Positions 8,672-18,914 of a DNA stretch of 34,074 nucleotides are shown here, one piece after another. A model generated the notes under the pieces. It did not search any database and was not told the DNA's origin. It saw only the letters and a program-made list of their open reading frames with translations. Source of the stretch: Chromobacterium sphagni. GTDB taxonomy: Bacteria > Pseudomonadota > Gammaproteobacteria > Burkholderiales > Chromobacteriaceae. Numbering within the stretch: the stretch's first letter is position 1; every line of letters starts with the position of its first letter. Location of the stretch: positions 1 through 34,074 of the forward strand of contig NZ_MKCT01000035.1 in NCBI RefSeq assembly GCF_001855555.1, written 5' to 3'. The translations under genes and the position numbers were made by a program.

Positions 8672-8697
8672 GCTGGCGGGCCTTGAAGTGCTAGAAT
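8668..8697 (+). promoter_or_regulatory. Candidate sigma-70 promoter of rpsB
   Basis: TTGAGC (8668-8673), an 18-bp spacer and TAGAAT (8692-8697). This would start transcription about 8704 and give a leader near 128 nt before rpsB. The -35 element overlaps the stop codon of the small membrane-protein gene. Confidence 0.5.
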
Positions 8698-8703
8698 CCC
8701 GCG

Positions 8704-8824
8704 TTCCCTGCCATTCCGGTTGGGAATATAAACCAAACTACGCACATCCGCGCGAAAGGGTGCCAGTCTGAAACTCGAGTTCAGGCGGGTTGTCTGCGCG
8801 GATGGAGGCTTAACCCTTTAGGAG
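8704..8824 (+). promoter_or_regulatory. Structured 5' leader of rpsB, probable S2 autoregulatory site
   Basis: Three foldable elements are visible: a 5-bp hairpin ATTCC/GGAAT (8713-8727), a long closing stem CATCCGCGC (8745-8753) with GCGCGGATG (8796-8804), and an inner hairpin CTGAA/TTCAG (8768-8784). The closing stem ends 16 nt before the AGGAG ribosome site (8820-8824). In other proteobacteria S2 represses the rpsB-tsf mRNA through its leader. The placement fits that, but the fold was drawn by eye and has not been compared with known S2 leader families. Confidence 0.5.
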
Positions 8825-8831
8825 TTTTTGC

Positions 8832-9563
8832 ATGTCCACCAACGTTACCATGCGTCAAATGCTTGAGGCCGGCGTTCACTTCGGCCACCAAACCCGTTTC
8901 TGGAACCCGAAGATGGCTAAGTACATCTTTGGCAGCCGCAACAAGATCCACATCATCAACCTGGAAAAGACCCTGCCGCTGTTCGTGGAGTCCCAGGAGT
9001 ATGTGCGTCGTCTGGCCGCCAACAAGGGTACCGTGATGTTCGTTGGCACCAAGCGTCAAGCGCGTGAGATCGTACGTGAAGAAGCTGCCCGTTGCGGCAT
9101 GCCGTTTGTTGACCACCGCTGGCTGGGCGGCATGCTGACCAACTACAAGACCGTGAAGCAGTCGATCAAGCGTCTTGAAGAGAAGCGCGCCATCCTGGAA
9201 GGCTCCGGCGATACCGGTTACAACAAGAAAGAACTGCTGGACCTGCAGCGCGAAGTCGACAAGCTCGAGCGCTCGCTGGGCGGTATCAAGGATATGAAAG
9301 GCCTGCCGGACGCCATCTTCGTTATCGACACCGGCTACCAGAAGGGTACCATCGTCGAAGCCAAGAAACTGGGCATCCCGGTTATCGGCGTTGTTGACAC
9401 CAACAACTCCCCGGATGGCATCGATTACGTAATCCCGGGCAACGACGACTCCAGCCGTGCCATCCGCCTGTACGCTCGCGGCATCGCCGACGCGGTACTG
9501 GAAGGTCGCGCGCACTCTCTGCAAGAGATCGTCGCCGCCGCTGAAACGGCTCAAGCCGAGTAA
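8832..9563 (+). CDS. rpsB: 30S ribosomal protein S2
   Basis: Small-subunit protein needed for late 30S assembly and S1 docking; 243 residues against about 241 in E. coli. AGGAG lies 7 nt before the ATG. The start [28 protein letters not shown] is canonical, followed by IHIINLEKT and [12 protein letters not shown], then [14 protein letters not shown] and [26 protein letters not shown] hairpin terminator or attenuator separates it from tsf, as is usual for this gene pair. Confidence 0.98.
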   Translation: MSTNVTMRQMLEAGVHFGHQTRFWNPKMAKYIFGSRNKIHIINLEKTLPLFVESQEYVRRLAANKGTVMFVGTKRQAREIVREEAARCGMPFVDHRWLGGMLTNYKTVKQSIKRLEEKRAILEGSGDTGYNKKELLDLQREVDKLERSLGGIKDMKGLPDAIFVIDTGYQKGTIVEAKKLGIPVIGVVDTNNSPDGIDYVIPGNDDSSRAIRLYARGIADAVLEGRAHSLQEIVAAAETAQAE

Positions 9564-9572
9564 GCGGACCAT

Positions 9573-9596
9573 AAAGGGGCGCAAGCCCCTTTTTTT
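9573..9596 (+). terminator. Terminator/attenuator between rpsB and tsf
   Basis: Hairpin AAAGGGGC-GCAA-GCCCCTTTTTTT: eight paired bases, a tetraloop and seven T. It lies directly after rpsB. Partial read-through would set the S2 to EF-Ts ratio. Confidence 0.9.
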
Positions 9597-9638
9597 GGAC
9601 CCGATTGTTTACGTAATCTAAATCATTAGGAGTGAAGC

Positions 9639-10505
9639 ATGGCGGAAATCACCGCAAAAATGGTTTCGGATCTGCGCGCGGCCACCGGCCTCGGCATGAT
9701 GGAGTGCAAGAAGGCTCTGGTTGAAGCTGACGGCGACGCTGCGAAGGCCGAGGAAATCCTGCGCATCAAGTCCGGCAACAAGGCCTCCAAAATGGCCGGT
9801 CGCCTGGCTGCCGAAGGCATCATCGGTTCCCATGTTGAAGGTGGCGTAGGCGCACTGGTTGAAGTGAACTGCGAAACCGACTTCGTTGCCAAGGACCCGA
9901 CCTTCCTGGCGCTGGCCGCCGCCGCCGCCAAGGCTGCCGTTATCGCCAATCCGGCCGACGTGGAAGCGCTGTCCGCGGTGGAAATCGACGGCGTGTCCGT
10001 TGAGGAAATCCGCAAGGCTGCCATCGCCAAACTGGGCGAGAACATGACCATCCGTCGTTTCGTTCGCTACCAGACCGAAGGCGCGATCGCCACTTACCTG
10101 CACGGCGCCAAGATCGGCGTGATCGTCGACTACGCCGGCGCCGAGCAAGTGGGCAAGGATGTGGCCATGCACATCGCCGCTTCCAAGCCGATCTGCGTTT
10201 CCAAGGATCAGGTTTCGGCCGACATCCTGGAGCAAGAGCGCAAGATCTACACCGCGCAGGCGGCCGAATCCGGCAAGCCGGCCGACATCGTCGCCAAGAT
10301 GGTTGAGGGCCGCGTCAACAAGTTCCTGGCCGAAGTGACCCTGCTGGGTCAGCCCTTCGTCAAGAACCCGGATCAGACTGTTGAAAAGCTGCTCGCCGAG
10401 CAAAAGGCCTCCGTCAAGGCATTCGCCATGTTCGTTGTGGGTGAAGGCATTGAGAAGAAGGTAGTAGACTACGCAGCGGAAGTTGCCGCCGCGGCCAAGC
10501 TGTAA
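9639..10505 (+). CDS. tsf: Elongation factor Ts
   Basis: Guanine-nucleotide exchange factor for EF-Tu. The 288-residue protein starts with the UBA-like N-terminal domain ([21 protein letters not shown]) and contains the EF-Tu contact motif [11 protein letters not shown] near residues 78-88, followed by the two core subdomains, including [25 protein letters not shown] lies 5-6 nt before ATG. It ends just before a strong terminator and lies 75 nt after rpsB. Confidence 0.98.
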   Translation: MAEITAKMVSDLRAATGLGMMECKKALVEADGDAAKAEEILRIKSGNKASKMAGRLAAEGIIGSHVEGGVGALVEVNCETDFVAKDPTFLALAAAAAKAAVIANPADVEALSAVEIDGVSVEEIRKAAIAKLGENMTIRRFVRYQTEGAIATYLHGAKIGVIVDYAGAEQVGKDVAMHIAASKPICVSKDQVSADILEQERKIYTAQAAESGKPADIVAKMVEGRVNKFLAEVTLLGQPFVKNPDQTVEKLLAEQKASVKAFAMFVVGEGIEKKVVDYAAEVAAAAKL

Positions 10506-10516
10506 GCCCGGGCTTA
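10503..10516. repeat. Perfect 14-bp palindrome on the tsf stop codon
   Basis: TAAGCCCGGGCTTA is its own reverse complement and begins with the tsf stop codon. It lies 13 nt before the tsf terminator. It could form a short cruciform or extra mRNA stem; no function is known. Confidence 0.6.
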
Positions 10517-10528
10517 CCGCTTCATCGA

Positions 10529-10556
10529 CGGCACCCTGCTTGCAGGGTGCCGTTTT
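10529..10556 (+). terminator. Intrinsic terminator after tsf
   Basis: Stem CGGCACCCTG/CAGGGTGCCG with loop CTTG, followed by TTTT. This is a ten-base perfect stem between tsf and pyrH. Confidence 0.85.
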
Positions 10557-10594
10557 GCAAATTGAAAACCACAAATCGCCAATCCGAGGACATC

Positions 10595-11314
10595 ATGAGC
10601 CAAGTTCCCGCCTACAAACGCATTCTGCTGAAACTTTCTGGTGAAGCCCTGATGGGGGATGACAGCTATGGTATCAACCGCGCCACCATCGAGCAGATCG
10701 TGGGCCAAGTCAAGGAAGTGGTCGAGCTGGGCATTGAGGTGGGCATCGTGATCGGCGGCGGCAACATCTTCCGCGGCGTGGCTCCGGCTGCGGCGGGCAT
10801 GGATCGCGCCACCGCTGACTATATGGGCATGATGGCCACCGTGATGAACGCGCTGGCGCTGAAGGATGCGATGACCAAGGTGGGTCTGATCGCCCGCGTG
10901 CAGTCCGCGCTGACCATGCAGCAGATTGCCGAGCCCTATGTGCGCGGCAAGGCGATGCAGTACCTGGAAGAGGGCAAGGTGGTGATCTTCGCCGCCGGCA
11001 CCGGCAACCCCTTTTTCACCACCGATACCGCCGCCGCCTTGCGCGGTATGGAAATGAATGTGGATATCATGCTGAAGGCCACCAAGGTTGACGGCGTCTA
11101 CACCGACGATCCGAAAAAGAACCCGGATGCGGTGCGTTACCAGAGCGTGACCTTCGACGAGGCCATCTCGCGCAATCTGAAGGTGATGGACGCCACCGCC
11201 TTCGCCTTGTGCCGCGATCAGCATCTGAATATCAAGGTGTTCAGCATCTTCAAGGACGGCGCTCTTCGGCGGGTCGTGCTTGGCGAAGATGAAGGCACGC
11301 TGGTACACTGCTGA
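10595..11314 (+). CDS. pyrH: UMP kinase
   Basis: Hexameric bacterial UMP kinase of the amino-acid-kinase fold (UMP + ATP to UDP + ADP), inhibited by UTP and stimulated by GTP in relatives; 239 residues, the usual length. The start [21 protein letters not shown] is taken because homology begins here and GAGGA lies just upstream. Motifs are [18 protein letters not shown] (residues 50-58), [31 protein letters not shown] and the C-terminal ATP-site region [14 protein letters not shown]. It lies between tsf and frr, the common order. Confidence 0.98.
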   Translation: MSQVPAYKRILLKLSGEALMGDDSYGINRATIEQIVGQVKEVVELGIEVGIVIGGGNIFRGVAPAAAGMDRATADYMGMMATVMNALALKDAMTKVGLIARVQSALTMQQIAEPYVRGKAMQYLEEGKVVIFAAGTGNPFFTTDTAAALRGMEMNVDIMLKATKVDGVYTDDPKKNPDAVRYQSVTFDEAISRNLKVMDATAFALCRDQHLNIKVFSIFKDGALRRVVLGEDEGTLVHC

Positions 11315-11331
11315 GTTTGAAAATTGCTGAG

Positions 11332-11359
11332 GGCGAAAACGGCAATGGCCGTTTTCGCC
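11332..11359 (+). terminator. Hairpin between pyrH and frr
   Basis: Perfect 12-bp stem GGCGAAAACGGC/GCCGTTTTCGCC with an AATG loop. Only a weak T-rich tail (TTGTCATTT) follows, so it is more likely a partial terminator or processing/stability element than a full stop. Confidence 0.6.
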
Positions 11360-11390
11360 TTGTCATTTGAAGTTTTGATGGGAGTGGGAC

Positions 11391-11948
11391 ATGATTAACG
11401 ACGTCAAGAAGTCGACCGAACAGAAAATGCAGAAATCGCTGGAGGCGTTCAAGAACGACCTGTCCAAGGTTCGCACCGGCCGCGCCCATACCGGCATTCT
11501 GGATCATGTCATGGTTGACTACTACGGCAGCGACGTGCCGGTCAACCAGGTCGCCAACGTCACCTTGCTGGATGCGCGCACCATTGGCGTGCAGGCGTGG
11601 GAAAAGCCGATGGTGGCCAAGATTGAAAAAGCCATCCGTGATTCCGACCTGGGCCTGAATCCGGCCTCGATGGGCGAGATCATCCGCGTGCCTATGCCGA
11701 TGCTGACCGAAGAGCGCCGCAAGGAGCTGATCAAGGTGGTGCGCAGCGAGGCTGAAGGCGCCCGCGTGACGATGCGCAATATCCGTCGCGACGCCAATAA
11801 CGAATTCAAGACGCTGCTGAAAGACAAGCTGATCACCGAGGATGATGATCGTCGCGGCCAGGATGAAATTCAGAAGCTGACCGACAAGTACACCGCCGAG
11901 ATCGACAAGGCGCTGGCCGCCAAAGAAGCCGACCTGCTCGCAGTATAA
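11391..11948 (+). CDS. frr: Ribosome recycling factor
   Basis: Splits post-termination ribosomes together with EF-G and GTP. The 185 residues match the family length exactly. Motifs are the N-terminal helix [28 protein letters not shown], then [24 protein letters not shown], and the C-terminal helix [37 protein letters not shown] run precedes the ATG. uppS begins 10 nt after the stop. Confidence 0.98.
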   Translation: MINDVKKSTEQKMQKSLEAFKNDLSKVRTGRAHTGILDHVMVDYYGSDVPVNQVANVTLLDARTIGVQAWEKPMVAKIEKAIRDSDLGLNPASMGEIIRVPMPMLTEERRKELIKVVRSEAEGARVTMRNIRRDANNEFKTLLKDKLITEDDDRRGQDEIQKLTDKYTAEIDKALAAKEADLLAV

Positions 11949-11958
11949 GGGGCGGATC

Positions 11959-12714
11959 TTGCTTGCCGGTTCTGTGACGCAAATGCCGGAGGGGCGCCAG
12001 CCGCCCCGGCATATCGCCATCATCATGGATGGCAATGGCCGTTGGGCCAAGAAGCGCTTCCTTCCAAGGGTGGCGGGGCACAAGCGCGGGCTGGACGCGG
12101 TGCGCGAGGTGGTCGGCGCTTGCAAGGAAATGGGCGTTGGCTACCTGACGCTGTTCGCTTTCTCCACCGAAAACTGGCGCAGGCCGCAGGATGAAGTGAC
12201 TTTCCTGATGGACCTGTTCCTGCGCGCGTTGGAGCACGAGGTCAGCAAGCTGCACGGCAACAACATCCGCTTGCAGGTGCTCGGATCGCGCGCGCGCTTC
12301 AGCGCCGAGCTGTGCGAGCGCATCGATCGCGCGGAGCAGAAAACGGCCGGCAATGACGGCTTGGTGCTGAGCATCGCCGCCGATTACGGCGGCCGCTGGG
12401 ATATCGTGCAGGCTGCCAACCAGCTGTTGCAGCAAGGCGCGACCGAAATCACCGAGGAGGCGCTGAGCCGCCAGTTGACGATGTCCTGGGCGCCGGAGCC
12501 GGATTTGTTCATCCGCACCGGCGGCGAGCAGCGCATCAGCAATTTCCTGCTGTGGCAATTGGCGTACTCCGAGCTGTATTTCACCGACCTGCTATGGCCC
12601 GACTTCGACCGCGCGGCGCTGGAGCAGGCGATTTCTTCGTATTGGCAGCGTGAACGGCGCTTTGGTCGCACCAGCGAGCAATTGCCGGAACATCTACGCC
12701 GCGACAAACCCTGA
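11959..12714 (+). CDS. uppS: Undecaprenyl diphosphate synthase (cis-prenyltransferase)
   Basis: Makes C55-PP, the lipid carrier for peptidoglycan and O-antigen, by adding isopentenyl-PP units in cis. A TTG start is preferred because AAGGGG (ending at 11952) lies about 6-7 nt upstream, giving 251 residues. The in-frame ATG at 11983 has no ribosome site and would give 243. Motifs are IIMDGNGRWAKKR with the catalytic Asp24, GHKRG, TLFAFSTENWRRP and the C-terminal IRTGGEQRISNFLLWQ...ELYF. cdsA starts 6 nt after its stop. UppS and Dxr in one cluster tie isoprenoid supply to envelope synthesis. Confidence 0.96.
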   Translation: MLAGSVTQMPEGRQPPRHIAIIMDGNGRWAKKRFLPRVAGHKRGLDAVREVVGACKEMGVGYLTLFAFSTENWRRPQDEVTFLMDLFLRALEHEVSKLHGNNIRLQVLGSRARFSAELCERIDRAEQKTAGNDGLVLSIAADYGGRWDIVQAANQLLQQGATEITEEALSRQLTMSWAPEPDLFIRTGGEQRISNFLLWQLAYSELYFTDLLWPDFDRAALEQAISSYWQRERRFGRTSEQLPEHLRRDKP

Positions 12715-12720
12715 CAATTC

Positions 12721-13527
12721 ATGCTCAAAACGCGAATTCTGACCGCGCTGGTGCTGCTACCTCTGATGTTGGCGGCACTTTTTCTCTTTCCCGCCTCGAT
12801 CTGGGCGGGCTTCTCCTGGTTGATCGTGGTGCTGGCGCTGTGGGAATACTCCCGCATGGTCAAAATGCGCCTGCCGCAGCAGGCATGCTATCTTGCGCTT
12901 TCCACTCTGGCGGCGGCCGCCGCTTGGATGGGACATCGGCAGATGAACGCTGTTGAGCACGCGCTGGTGCTAGCTTTCTGGCTGGCCCTGGTGCCCTGCT
13001 GGCTGGTTCGGCGCTGGACAATCCCATCCGGTGCGCCGGCCTGGTTGTTGGGGTGGATGCTGATGATTCCCGCCTGGTTTGCCTTCCTGGAGTGGCGGCC
13101 GCAGCCGTCGATTCGGGACGCGCTGGCGCTCCTGGCGGTGATGGGCCTGGTGTGGGTGGCCGACGTGGCGGCCTATTTCTCCGGCAAAGCCTTCGGCAAG
13201 CGCAAACTGGCTCCTGCGATCAGTCCAGGCAAGAGCTGGGAGGGGGTTTACGGCGCGGTGGCATGCGTGGCGCTGTATGTCGCGGCTATCGACCATTTCG
13301 GCTGGCTGGATACCGGCTTGCCGTTGTGGGCCCTGCTGTTGCTGGCCTTGCCGCTGACCGCGGTCAGCGTCTGCGGCGATCTTCTGGAGTCCTGGTTCAA
13401 GCGCGCTGCCGGCATCAAGGACAGCAGCCGGCTGCTGCCTGGTCATGGCGGCGTGTATGACCGTATCGACAGCCTGATCGCCGTACTGGCGGTCAGCAAT
13501 GCCCTGCGCGTGCTGGGCGGCATGTAA
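12721..13527 (+). CDS. cdsA: Phosphatidate cytidylyltransferase (CDP-diglyceride synthase)
   Basis: Integral membrane enzyme making CDP-diacylglycerol from phosphatidic acid and CTP. The 268 residues include about eight hydrophobic segments from residue 5 on. The family signature is complete at the C-terminus: [21 protein letters not shown] followed by VYDRIDSL. The gene lies 6 nt after uppS, and the dxr start follows 16 nt after its stop. Confidence 0.96.
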   Translation: MLKTRILTALVLLPLMLAALFLFPASIWAGFSWLIVVLALWEYSRMVKMRLPQQACYLALSTLAAAAAWMGHRQMNAVEHALVLAFWLALVPCWLVRRWTIPSGAPAWLLGWMLMIPAWFAFLEWRPQPSIRDALALLAVMGLVWVADVAAYFSGKAFGKRKLAPAISPGKSWEGVYGAVACVALYVAAIDHFGWLDTGLPLWALLLLALPLTAVSVCGDLLESWFKRAAGIKDSSRLLPGHGGVYDRIDSLIAVLAVSNALRVLGGM

Positions 13528-13543
13528 TCTGGAAGCGATTCTA

Positions 13544-14728
13544 ATGACCAAACCTCAGGGTATTGCAGTACTGGGGGCGACCGGAAGCGTCGGCTGCAAC
13601 ACGCTGGACGTGATTGCCCGGCATCCGGGGCGTTACCGGGTGGTGGCGTTGAGCGCTCACCGTCAGATGGACAAACTGTTCGAACAAGCATGCCATTTCC
13701 AGCCCGATTATCTGGCGGTGGCCGACGAGGATGCCGCGGCAGGCTTGCGGGAGCGCTTGGCGCTGGCGAGTGTTCGCTGCGAAGTGCTGCATGGCCCTTC
13801 GGCGTTGGAGTGGATAGCGGCGTTGCCCGAGGTGGAGGTGGTGATGGCGGCCATCGTCGGCGCCGCGGGCCTGCCTTCCGCGCTGGCGGCCGCCAATGCC
13901 GGCAAGCGCATCCTGCTGGCCAACAAGGAGTCCCTGGTGGTGGCGGGGCGTCTGTTCATGGATGCCGTGCGCGCAAGCGGCGCCAGCCTGCTGCCGGTGG
14001 ACAGCGAGCACAGCGCCATCTTCCAGTCGTTGCCCGCCGATTACGTCGGGCAGCCCGATTCGGCAGGCATCCGCAAGATCATCCTGACCGCTTCGGGCGG
14101 TCCCTTCCGTGGCAAGAGCGCGGCGGAGTTGCTAGGCGTGACGCCCGCCGACGCCTGCCGCCATCCCAACTGGAGCATGGGACGCAAGATATCGGTGGAC
14201 TCGGCCTCGCTGATGAACAAGGGGCTTGAGGTCATCGAGGCGCATTGGCTGTTCGGCGTGCCGCCCGAGCGGATCGAAGTGGTGGTGCATCCGCAAAGCG
14301 TGATTCATTCCATGGTGCAGTACCGGGACGGCTCGGTGATGGCGCAGTTGGGGTCGCCCGACATGCGCACGCCCATCGCCTGCGCGCTGGCTTGGCCGGA
14401 GCGGATTGAGGCGGGCGTGGAGCCCTTGGATTTCTTCTCGCTGTCCGATCTGAGTTTCGAAAAACCGGATTTGCAAAACTTCCCCTGCCTGCGGCTGGCG
14501 TTTGACGCGCTGGCAATGGGCGGAGATGCTCCGGCCGTGCTCAATGCCGCCAACGAGGTGGCTGTCGAAGCGTTCCTGAATGGCCGCTTGCCGTTTGTCG
14601 ACATCCCTCGAGTGGTGGCCGAGACCCTTTCCGGAGTGGGAGTGGCGGCCAGCGCCAGTCTGCAGGCATTGCTGGCGCGGGATCGGGAGGCAAGGCGCTT
14701 TGCCGAGGGCAGGGTGGGGGCATGCTGA
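13544..14728 (+). CDS. dxr: 1-deoxy-D-xylulose 5-phosphate reductoisomerase
   Basis: NADPH-dependent committed enzyme of the MEP isoprenoid pathway, 394 residues. The start [21 protein letters not shown] is taken at the Rossmann strand, with GGAAG upstream; the frame is open 15 codons further. Visible motifs are GATGSVG (NADPH), NKESLVVAG, the metal-site DSEHSAIFQ, the SGGPF loop, and [21 protein letters not shown] with HPQSVIHSM. Its stop overlaps the rseP start by 7 nt (ATGCTGA). Confidence 0.97.
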   Translation: MTKPQGIAVLGATGSVGCNTLDVIARHPGRYRVVALSAHRQMDKLFEQACHFQPDYLAVADEDAAAGLRERLALASVRCEVLHGPSALEWIAALPEVEVVMAAIVGAAGLPSALAAANAGKRILLANKESLVVAGRLFMDAVRASGASLLPVDSEHSAIFQSLPADYVGQPDSAGIRKIILTASGGPFRGKSAAELLGVTPADACRHPNWSMGRKISVDSASLMNKGLEVIEAHWLFGVPPERIEVVVHPQSVIHSMVQYRDGSVMAQLGSPDMRTPIACALAWPERIEAGVEPLDFFSLSDLSFEKPDLQNFPCLRLAFDALAMGGDAPAVLNAANEVAVEAFLNGRLPFVDIPRVVAETLSGVGVAASASLQALLARDREARRFAEGRVGAC

Positions 14729-16065
14729 CGCTTATGGCTTTTCTGCTGGCTATCGGCCTGCTGGTGACTTTTCACGAACTTGGCCACTATTGGGTTGCCA
14801 AGCTGTGCGGCGTGAAGGTGCTGCGCTTTTCCCTCGGCTTCGGCTCCCCCTTGTTCCGCTTCCGCCCGCGCGAGACCGAGTGGGTGCTGTGCCCGATCCC
14901 GCTGGGCGGTTATGTGAAAATGCTGGATGAGCGCGAAGGCCCCGTCGCTCCGTCGGAGCGCGGCCGCGCTTTCAATAATCAGCATGTGCTCAAGCGCATG
15001 GCCATCGTGGTGGCTGGCCCGCTGGCCAATCTGCTGTTGGCGGTGTTGCTGTATTGGGGCGTGATCGCCCAGGGCGTGCCGCAGCTCAGACCCCTGGTCG
15101 GCACCGTGATCGCGCAGACGCCCGCCGCTTCCGCAGGCTTCCAGGCGGGTGACCGCATATTGAGCGTGGCGGGGCAGCCCGTGAGCAACTGGCAGGATAT
15201 CCGTTTGGCGATGGTGGGAGCCGCGATGTCCGGCGGCGTGGTGCCGGTGCAGGTGCAGACTTCTTCCGGGGCCGGCGCGGCGCGCCAGATCGATGCCGGG
15301 CGCTTCGGCGACAAGGCGATGCTGGCCTTGCAGCAAGGCGATCCCGGCCTGTCTCCGGCTCGCTTTCTGCCGGTGCTGGGCGCGCTGGAAGAGAATAGCG
15401 TGGCGGCGCGCGCGGGCCTGAAGGCCGGCGACAAGCTGCTCGCAGTCAATGGCGTGGCCCTGAGAAGCTGGGAGGAGTGGGTTCAGATCGTGCGCAATAG
15501 CCCCGGCAAGGATCTGGCGCTGAGAATCGAGCGCAAGGGCCAGGCCCTGGAGGTCAAGCTTCGGCCGTTGGCGGTGGCGCAGGATGAGGAAGTGGTGGGG
15601 CGGATAGGTGTCGGCCCCATGCCGGATCGCGCCTGGAATGACAAGTTGAGCTTTACCCTGCATTATGACGCGTTAGGCGCATTCTGGGCGGCTTGGGTGA
15701 AAACCGGCGACACGGCCTGGATGAGCGTCAAGTTCCTCGGCAACATGTTGATCGGCCACGCTTCTCTCGACAACCTATCGGGGCCGCTGACCATCGCCAA
15801 TGTCGCCGGACAGACCGCTCGCGAGGGCCTGACGCCGTATCTGGAGTTCTTGGCGCTGATCAGCGTGAGCATAGGCATATTGAATCTGCTGCCCATACCA
15901 GTTCTGGATGGGGGCCACTTAATGTATTATGTCGCGGAGCTGGTTAGAGGTAAGCCCGTCAGCGAACGGGTGCAATTGCTCGGACAAAAAATTGGTTTCA
16001 TATTGCTGGCGTCTTTGATGGCCTTTGCCATGCTGAATGATTTCAGCCGCCTATTTGGGGGTTAA
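14722..16065 (+). CDS. rseP: RIP metalloprotease RseP (site-2 protease)
   Basis: Inner-membrane zinc protease that cuts anti-sigma factors and signal-peptide remnants within the membrane. It has 447 residues. The zinc motif H18-E-L-G-H22 lies in the first transmembrane helix. Two PDZ-like regions follow (around residues 115-180 and 205-290, each with a GL/GFxAGDxxLxVxG pattern), then the third zinc ligand D396 in PVLDGGHL and a final helix. It is coupled to dxr and lies 9 nt before bamA, an order common in Proteobacteria. Confidence 0.97.
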   Translation: MLTLMAFLLAIGLLVTFHELGHYWVAKLCGVKVLRFSLGFGSPLFRFRPRETEWVLCPIPLGGYVKMLDEREGPVAPSERGRAFNNQHVLKRMAIVVAGPLANLLLAVLLYWGVIAQGVPQLRPLVGTVIAQTPAASAGFQAGDRILSVAGQPVSNWQDIRLAMVGAAMSGGVVPVQVQTSSGAGAARQIDAGRFGDKAMLALQQGDPGLSPARFLPVLGALEENSVAARAGLKAGDKLLAVNGVALRSWEEWVQIVRNSPGKDLALRIERKGQALEVKLRPLAVAQDEEVVGRIGVGPMPDRAWNDKLSFTLHYDALGAFWAAWVKTGDTAWMSVKFLGNMLIGHASLDNLSGPLTIANVAGQTAREGLTPYLEFLALISVSIGILNLLPIPVLDGGHLMYYVAELVRGKPVSERVQLLGQKIGFILLASLMAFAMLNDFSRLFGG

Positions 16066-16074
16066 AACACACCT

Positions 16075-18390
16075 ATGAAATTGAAGCGACTCGCAGCGGC
16101 CGTAGTAGGCCTGTCCATGGCCTCCGTAGCCGTGGCTGCTGACCCGTTTGTAATCAAGGATATCCGCGTTGAAGGCCTGCAGCGTACCGAGCCCGGCACG
16201 GTCTTCAACTATCTGCCGGTGAAGGTCGGCGACACCTTCTCCGACGCCAAGGCGCAGGAATCGATCAAGGCGCTGTTCAATACTGGCTTCTTCAACGATG
16301 TGCGAGTGGAGAATCGCGGCGACACCCTGATCGTCACCGTGGCCGAGCGCCCGGTGATCACGCAGTTGAACATCAACGGCGCCAAGGAATTCAGCAAGGA
16401 CCAGTTGAAGAAGGCGCTGAAGGACAACGGCTTCGCCGAATCGCTGATCTTCGACCAGGCGCTGCTGGACGGCGCAGTGCAGGAGCTCAAGCGCCAGTAC
16501 TACAGCCGCGGCAAGTACTCGGTGGAGATCACGCCGTCGGTGACGAAGCTGGAACGCAACCGCGTTTCCGTGACGCTGGACATCAACGAGGGCGTCACCG
16601 CGCGCATCAAGGAAATCCGCATCGTCGGGGCCAATGCGTTCGCTCAGTCCAAGCTGCTGGACGAATTCAGCCTGACCACTGGCGGCTGGCTGTCCTGGAT
16701 CACCAAGGACGATCAGTACTCGAAGCAGAAACTGACCGGCGACCTGGAAAAGCTGAAGGCTTTCTACCAGAACCAGGGTTATATGGAGTTCGCCATCGAC
16801 TCCTCGCAGGTGTCGATCAGCCCGGACAAGCAGGACATGTATCTGGTGATCAACGTGCACGAGGGTAAGAAGTTTACCGTGTCCGACGTGCGCTTGGCCG
16901 GCGACCTGAAAGTCCCCGAAGCCGATCTGCGCAAACTGATTCTGATCAAGAACGGCGATACCTTCGACAACGAAAAGGTGACGGAATCCGTAAAGGCGAT
17001 CAGCGATCGCCTGGGCAATGCCGGCTACGCCTTCGCCAACGTCAATGTGCTGCCCGACATCGATCACGACAAGCAGACCGCCGCCTTTACCTTCTTCGTC
17101 GATCCGGGTCGCAAGACCTACGTACGCCGAGTCAATGTCGCCGGCAACAGCAAAACCCGCGACGAAGTGATCCGCCGCGAGCTGCGCCAGCTGGAAGGCG
17201 CGCCGTACAACGCCGCCGACGTCAAGCGCAGCAAGGAGCGCCTGGAACTGCTGGGCTACTTCGAGGATGTCAACGTCGAGACGCCGGCAGTAGCCGACGC
17301 GCCCGACCAGGTCGACATGAACATCAGTCTGAAAGAGCGCTCCACCGGCAGTATCTCCGGCAGCCTGGGCTATGTGCAGGGCGAGGGGCTGGTGCTGGGC
17401 GCCAGCATTTCGCAGAGCAATATCTTCGGCTCCGGCAAATACATGTCGCTGAGCATGTCCACCGGCCAGGTGAACAAGAACTACGCGTTGTCGTTCACCG
17501 ATCCGTACTTCACGCCGGATGGCGTCAGCCTGGGCTACGACCTGTACGACCGCGTCTACAATCCCGACGCCACGTCGATCTCGGCCTACAAGACCAGCAC
17601 CATCGGCGCCGACGTGCGCTTCGGCGTGCCGATTACCGAATACGACCGCATCAACTTCACGTTGGGCGCGGAAAAAACCGACATCACCACGTATTCGAAC
17701 AGTCCGCAACAGTACATAGATTTCGTCAATCAATACGGCAGTAGCAACTACACTATCCTCGGTACGGTAGGCTGGGCGCGCGATACTCGCGATAGCGCCT
17801 TGTGGCCGACCAAGGGCGCCTCCATCAAGGTGAATGCCGATGCCGGTCTGCCGGGTGGCAGCCTCGAATATTACCGCCTGACCCATCAGCAAACCTGGTT
17901 CTTCCCGCTGTCCAAGGACTTCACGTTGATGCTGAACGGCGAATTGGGTTATGCCAACGGCTATGGCAAGACCAAGGTGCTGCCGTTCTTCCAGAACTTC
18001 TACATGGGCGGTCTCGGTTCGGTGCGCGGCTACGATACCAGCAGCATCGGCCCGTACGATGCGGTTGCCAACTCCTACCTGGGCGGTAACCGCAAGGCGG
18101 TGGCCAACGCGGAAATCCTGTTCCCCTTCCCGGGGATGAAGGATAATAAATCGTTGCGCGCCAGTCTGTTCTTTGACGCGGGTACGCTGTGGAACACCAA
18201 TCTGACGACCCAGCAGAATGCCTCCGGCATTCATAGTTCGGCGAGCGATGGCTTCCGCTATTCCGCAGGTCTGGCGTTGACCTGGTTGTCGCCGATGGGA
18301 CCGATGAAGTTCAGTATTGCCAATCCGCTGAAGAAAGAGCCGAATGACAAGATCCAGCGCTTCCAGTTCCAACTGGGCGCCTCGTTCTAA
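16075..18390 (+). CDS. bamA: Outer membrane protein assembly factor BamA
   Basis: Omp85-family core of the machine that folds outer-membrane beta-barrels. The 771-residue precursor starts with a signal peptide (MKLKRLAAAVVGLSMASVAVA, cut before ADPF). Five POTRA repeats follow to about residue 425; the first begins FVIKDIRVEGLQRTEPGTV. The C-terminal 16-strand barrel contains the conserved GLGSVRGYDT loop motif near residue 645 and ends in aromatic Phe (LGASF), the expected outer-membrane targeting end. It lies between rseP and skp. Confidence 0.98.
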   Translation: MKLKRLAAAVVGLSMASVAVAADPFVIKDIRVEGLQRTEPGTVFNYLPVKVGDTFSDAKAQESIKALFNTGFFNDVRVENRGDTLIVTVAERPVITQLNINGAKEFSKDQLKKALKDNGFAESLIFDQALLDGAVQELKRQYYSRGKYSVEITPSVTKLERNRVSVTLDINEGVTARIKEIRIVGANAFAQSKLLDEFSLTTGGWLSWITKDDQYSKQKLTGDLEKLKAFYQNQGYMEFAIDSSQVSISPDKQDMYLVINVHEGKKFTVSDVRLAGDLKVPEADLRKLILIKNGDTFDNEKVTESVKAISDRLGNAGYAFANVNVLPDIDHDKQTAAFTFFVDPGRKTYVRRVNVAGNSKTRDEVIRRELRQLEGAPYNAADVKRSKERLELLGYFEDVNVETPAVADAPDQVDMNISLKERSTGSISGSLGYVQGEGLVLGASISQSNIFGSGKYMSLSMSTGQVNKNYALSFTDPYFTPDGVSLGYDLYDRVYNPDATSISAYKTSTIGADVRFGVPITEYDRINFTLGAEKTDITTYSNSPQQYIDFVNQYGSSNYTILGTVGWARDTRDSALWPTKGASIKVNADAGLPGGSLEYYRLTHQQTWFFPLSKDFTLMLNGELGYANGYGKTKVLPFFQNFYMGGLGSVRGYDTSSIGPYDAVANSYLGGNRKAVANAEILFPFPGMKDNKSLRASLFFDAGTLWNTNLTTQQNASGIHSSASDGFRYSAGLALTWLSPMGPMKFSIANPLKKEPNDKIQRFQFQLGASF

Positions 18391-18411
18391 CCCGATTCTC
18401 AGGATGCAATC

Positions 18412-18897
18412 ATGAAAGCATTGAAATGGTGGCTTGCGGTACTGAGCGTAGCAGCCTTGCCTGTTCATGCTGCCGACTTCAAGCTGGGCTATATCAACGT
18501 TGAGCGCATCTACCGCGAGGCGGGCGCGTCCATCGCCATCTACAAGAGGCTGGACAAGGAGTTTGCCGACCGGCGTGAGGACATGAAGAAGATGGAGGCG
18601 CGCGCCAAGGAGTTGGAGACCCTGCTGGGCAAGAACAGCCTGCCCCAGGAGGACCGCAAGCGCTATGAACGCGAGTACGCCAGCCTGGATCGGGACTATC
18701 GCGCCAAGTCCAGGGAGATCGCCGAGGATTACAACCAGCGTCGCAACGAGGAGTTCGCCGGAGTGACCGAGCGTGCCAACCGCCTGGTCAAAGAGATTGC
18801 GGCGCGGGAGCAGTATGATCTCATCCTGCAGGATGCGGTCTACATCAATCCCAAGTTCGATCTGACGCCTCAGGTGTTGAAGGAACTTGACAAGTAG
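18412..18897 (+). CDS. skp: Periplasmic chaperone Skp/OmpH
   Basis: Trimeric chaperone that holds unfolded outer-membrane proteins on their way to BamA. The 161-residue precursor has a signal peptide (cut near VHAADF) and the family opening FKLGYINVERIYREAG. Long charged helices (residues 40-125) with heptad character form the tentacles. AGGA lies 7 nt before ATG. A hairpin directly before lpxD follows the stop. Confidence 0.93.
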   Translation: MKALKWWLAVLSVAALPVHAADFKLGYINVERIYREAGASIAIYKRLDKEFADRREDMKKMEARAKELETLLGKNSLPQEDRKRYEREYASLDRDYRAKSREIAEDYNQRRNEEFAGVTERANRLVKEIAAREQYDLILQDAVYINPKFDLTPQVLKELDK

Positions 18898-18914
18898 TCG
18901 TCTCAACCGTCACC

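Noticed and set aside
11983-11985. ATG as the uppS start
   Set aside because: It has no Shine-Dalgarno, while AAGGGG is well placed for the TTG at 11959. It is kept as the alternative.
16051-18906. Very long open frame (951 codons) on the minus strand opposite bamA and skp
   Set aside because: It is the antisense shadow of two certain genes in GC-rich DNA, has low-complexity His/Gln/Val-rich translation, no ribosome site and no recognised domain.
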